DNA from: Pseudomonadota bacterium
GTDB taxonomy: Bacteria > Pseudomonadota > Gammaproteobacteria > Burkholderiales > Burkholderiaceae
Assembly: GCA_023441105.1 (NCBI GenBank)
Contig: JAEZQX010000175.1
Coordinates: 1-7,418 of the forward strand
DNA length: 7,418 bases
Direction: 5' to 3'
Each line of letters opens with the position of its first letter. Position 1 is the first letter of the stretch. The position numbers and the translations under genes were made by a program. A model generated the notes under the pieces. It did not search any database, was not told the origin of the DNA, and saw only the letters and a list, made by a program, of their open reading frames with translations. This document shows, piece after piece, positions 5,823 through 7,418 of this stretch.

Positions 5823-6449
5823 TCAGCTCAGCGCCACCTCGAAGCCGCGCCGGGTCCGAGGCCGCGCCATCATCGCTTCGTACCAGCGCTTGACGTTCGG
5901 GAATTCCGCCAGGTCCACCTTGTGGCGCTCGTGGCGCCAGACCCAGCCGATGATCGCGAAATCGGCCACCGACAGCTCGTCGGCGAAGAATTCGCGCTCC
6001 TCGAGCCGGCGGTTCATCACCCCGTAGAGCCTGCGCGTCTCCTTGGAATAGCGTGCCAGTCCGTAGCGACGGTCGTGCTCGTTCTCGAGCCCGATGAAGT
6101 GATGCACCTGGCCCGGCATCGGACCAAATCCCCCCATCTGGAACATCAGCCATTCCAGCACCGGCACCTTGGCGCGCAAGTCCTTCGGCAGGAACCGACC
6201 GGTCTTTTCGGCCAGATAGAGGAGGATCGCGCCCGACTCGAAGACGCTGATCGGCTCGCTGCCCGGGCCATCGCGATCCACGATGGCCGGAATCTTGTTG
6301 TTGGGGCTCAGGTTGAGGAACGACGGCTCGAACTGCTGGTCCTTGGTGATGTTGACCACGTGGACCTGGTAGAACAACTCCATTTCCTCGAGGGCAACGC
6401 TGATCTTGCGGCCGTTGGGGGTGTTGAAGGTATAGAAATCGATGGTCAT
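5823..6449 (-). CDS. Nu-class glutathione S-transferase family protein (YfcG-like disulfide reductase)
   Basis: This is a 208-residue cytosolic protein close in length to E. coli YfcG. The N-terminal thioredoxin-like domain (about 1-82) carries TPNGRK (10-15), the Thr/Asn-containing glutathione-binding start typical of the Nu class in place of a catalytic Cys, Ser or Tyr. It also has SPNNKIPAIVD (48-58), with the cis-Pro, and ESGAILLYLAEKTG (71-84). The all-helical domain follows (about 90-200), with the diagnostic GPMPGQ.HHF block (109-118) and the SVADFAIIGW N-capping region (160-169). YfcG-type proteins bind GSH or GSSG and reduce small disulfides. I chose the ATG at 6449 because it matches the family N terminus. 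Its ribosome site AGAGGAG (6468-6462) is good but 12 bases away, longer than usual. The in-frame extension to 7058 lies under the divergent lipoprotein gene and is not coding. Confidence 0.92.
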   Translation of the reverse strand: MTIDFYTFNTPNGRKISVALEEMELFYQVHVVNITKDQQFEPSFLNLSPNNKIPAIVDRDGPGSEPISVFESGAILLYLAEKTGRFLPKDLRAKVPVLEWLMFQMGGFGPMPGQVHHFIGLENEHDRRYGLARYSKETRRLYGVMNRRLEEREFFADELSVADFAIIGWVWRHERHKVDLAEFPNVKRWYEAMMARPRTRRGFEVALS

Positions 6450-6530
6450 TCTGGCAACAGGCTCCTCTGATGCGGCGCGACGGCGACAATTCCTTGCGCG
6501 GCAAGGCGCTATTCTGCGCCAGCCACGGCG

Positions 6531-6548
6531 CGGCATTGTCCAATGCCG
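6531..6548. promoter_or_regulatory. Perfect 18-base palindrome, candidate operator between divergent genes
   Basis: CGGCATTGTCCAATGCCG is an 8-base inverted repeat around a 2-base centre. It lies 37 bases ahead of the lipoprotein ATG and 81 bases ahead of the transferase ATG. Two weaker inverted repeats are in the same 136-base gap: CCTTGC/GCAAGG (6492-6506) and GGCGC/GCGCC (6505-6520). It does not match the TGTGA half-site expected for the CRP-like protein here. No convincing promoter hexamers could be fixed on either strand. Confidence 0.35.
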
Positions 6549-6585
6549 ACACCCCTCACCGCAACCGCCGCCGGCGCCGGAGACC

Positions 6586-7418
6586 ATGAACGCCGCAATC
6601 ATCGCAGCCACCGCTGCCACCCTGCTGCTCGCCGGCTGCGGCTCCAGCAGCAAGGAGGACCCGCCGCCCGAGCCTTTGCGCAGCAACCCGCATTCGCTGC
6701 AGGCGACGCAGGCCGAGGCCGCCGCCCTCGCCGCCAAGGCCGCGGAAAGCGCATTGACCGGACTGCGGGTGTCCCGCGACCTCGACTCGCTGGAAGAGAT
6801 CGGCCGGCTGACTCGCGTGATGGCACCGCTGATCGTGGCCGCCGACGAAGCAGGTGGCAGCGGCGACATCGACTGCGGCCGCAACCCGCTGCGCCTTGCG
6901 CCGCTGCTGTGCAGCGGCTCGATGCGGATGCGCACCAACCAACGCGATCTCGGCGAGACCATCCCGGCCGGAACCTTCTTCGAACTGCGCTTCGACCGGT
7001 TCCAGTTGCTGACGCCGGACTTCGAGCGACTGAGGATCACCGGCGACGTCACCATCACCTACCTGACGGATTTCGACACCCGCAGGGAGCGTGGTTCGCT
7101 GGCGTATCGTTCGGACGGACTCGCCAGCAATACCGACGGCAGCATCCTCGATGCGAGCGAAGGCACGATGACCGTCAACTATTCCGACACCGGCACGGTC
7201 GTCGAAACCGCGCGCGAACGGTTCGTCGGCCTGGCCGCCGTGTCCAGCAGCGACCGCGACGGCACCCTGGCCGGCGGCGCGATCCAGACCAACTTCGGCT
7301 CCGGCTTCGTCGAGATACGCTATGCCGGCTGGGTGGTCAGCGCCGGCATCGCGCAGCCGCCGTCGCAGGCGGCAGTGACCGGCGCCGCCGGCACCGCCGC
7401 GACCGTCGGCGTTACCGC
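6586..7418 (+). CDS. Putative lipoprotein of unknown function, 3' end cut by the window
   Basis: The frame is open from the ATG at 6586 to the window end with no stop, giving at least 277 residues. The N terminus is a lipoprotein signal: a short hydrophobic stretch and lipobox LLAGC with the modified Cys at 18. The next residue is Gly, so outer-membrane sorting is expected. A Ser/Pro/Glu-rich tether (19-32) and an Ala-rich helix (about 37-58) follow. The region from about 95 has C97 and C109, which may form a disulfide, and is then rich in alternating beta-type segments (RFDRFQLL, DVTITYL, VEIRYAGWVV). I recognise no family. GGAG lies four bases ahead of the ATG, a short but usable spacing. 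It is the only plus-strand gene in the window and is divergent from the transferase gene. Codon use, with G or C at most third positions, fits a real gene. Confidence 0.75.
   Translation, partial: MNAAIIAATAATLLLAGCGSSSKEDPPPEPLRSNPHSLQATQAEAAALAAKAAESALTGLRVSRDLDSLEEIGRLTRVMAPLIVAADEAGGSGDIDCGRNPLRLAPLLCSGSMRMRTNQRDLGETIPAGTFFELRFDRFQLLTPDFERLRITGDVTITYLTDFDTRRERGSLAYRSDGLASNTDGSILDASEGTMTVNYSDTGTVVETARERFVGLAAVSSSDRDGTLAGGAIQTNFGSGFVEIRYAGWVVSAGIAQPPSQAAVTGAAGTAATVGVT

Noticed and set aside
4346..5893. A 515-codon plus-strand open frame over the dehydrogenase
   Set aside because: It is Arg/Ala/His-rich without any recognisable motif and is antisense to a well-supported FAD enzyme.
6450..7058. 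N-terminal extension of the glutathione transferase frame
   Set aside because: The transferase fold begins at 6449, and the extension is antisense to the lipoprotein gene with low-complexity Ser/Ala/Arg sequence.

Overview
The window is GC-rich (by eye about two-thirds G+C), gene-dense and intron-free. The proteins look proteobacterial, most likely a beta- or gammaproteobacterium. The dehydrogenase is very close to the Pseudomonas D-arginine dehydrogenase family, and the CRP-like regulator keeps E. coli CRP's DNA-contact residues. No rRNA, tRNA, CRISPR array, insertion sequence or phage gene is visible. I cannot place a genus.

Layout, right to left, because almost everything is on the minus strand. 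At the right edge a plus-strand gene for an unrecognised lipoprotein (6586 to past the end) runs out of the window. It is divergent from a minus-strand pair: a Nu-class, YfcG-like glutathione transferase (6449-5823), then, 40 bases on, a DauA-like FAD amino-acid dehydrogenase (5782-4643). The 136-base divergent intergenic region carries a perfect 18-base palindrome. After a 112-base gap with a consensus -10 box comes a 946-residue soluble signalling enzyme (4530-1690) with four PAS domains, a class III nucleotide cyclase domain and a PilZ-like tail. After another 137-base gap comes a small cluster: a 108-residue exported protein (1552-1226), a periplasmic c-type cytochrome (1196-816) and a CRP/FNR-family regulator (764-102). 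A hairpin lies just past the regulator. Nothing codable is supported in bases 1-101.

How the genes may work together: the most interesting reading is a local cyclic-nucleotide circuit. The multi-PAS cyclase would make a cyclic nucleotide, and the CRP-like regulator three genes downstream on the same strand keeps the phosphate-binding Arg-Ser of cNMP receptors and could read it. The cyclase has Glu where adenylate cyclases have the adenine-reading Lys. The regulator does not align Thr-Ser at the positions that hold adenine in CRP. Together these raise, without proving, the possibility that the messenger is cGMP. The cytochrome and its small exported partner sit between the two and are natural first candidates for regulation. 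The dehydrogenase/transferase pair looks like a separate metabolic unit. Its dehydrogenase keeps the substrate-carboxylate residues of DauA but has lost all three guanidinium-pocket residues I checked, which suggests a different, more hydrophobic substrate.
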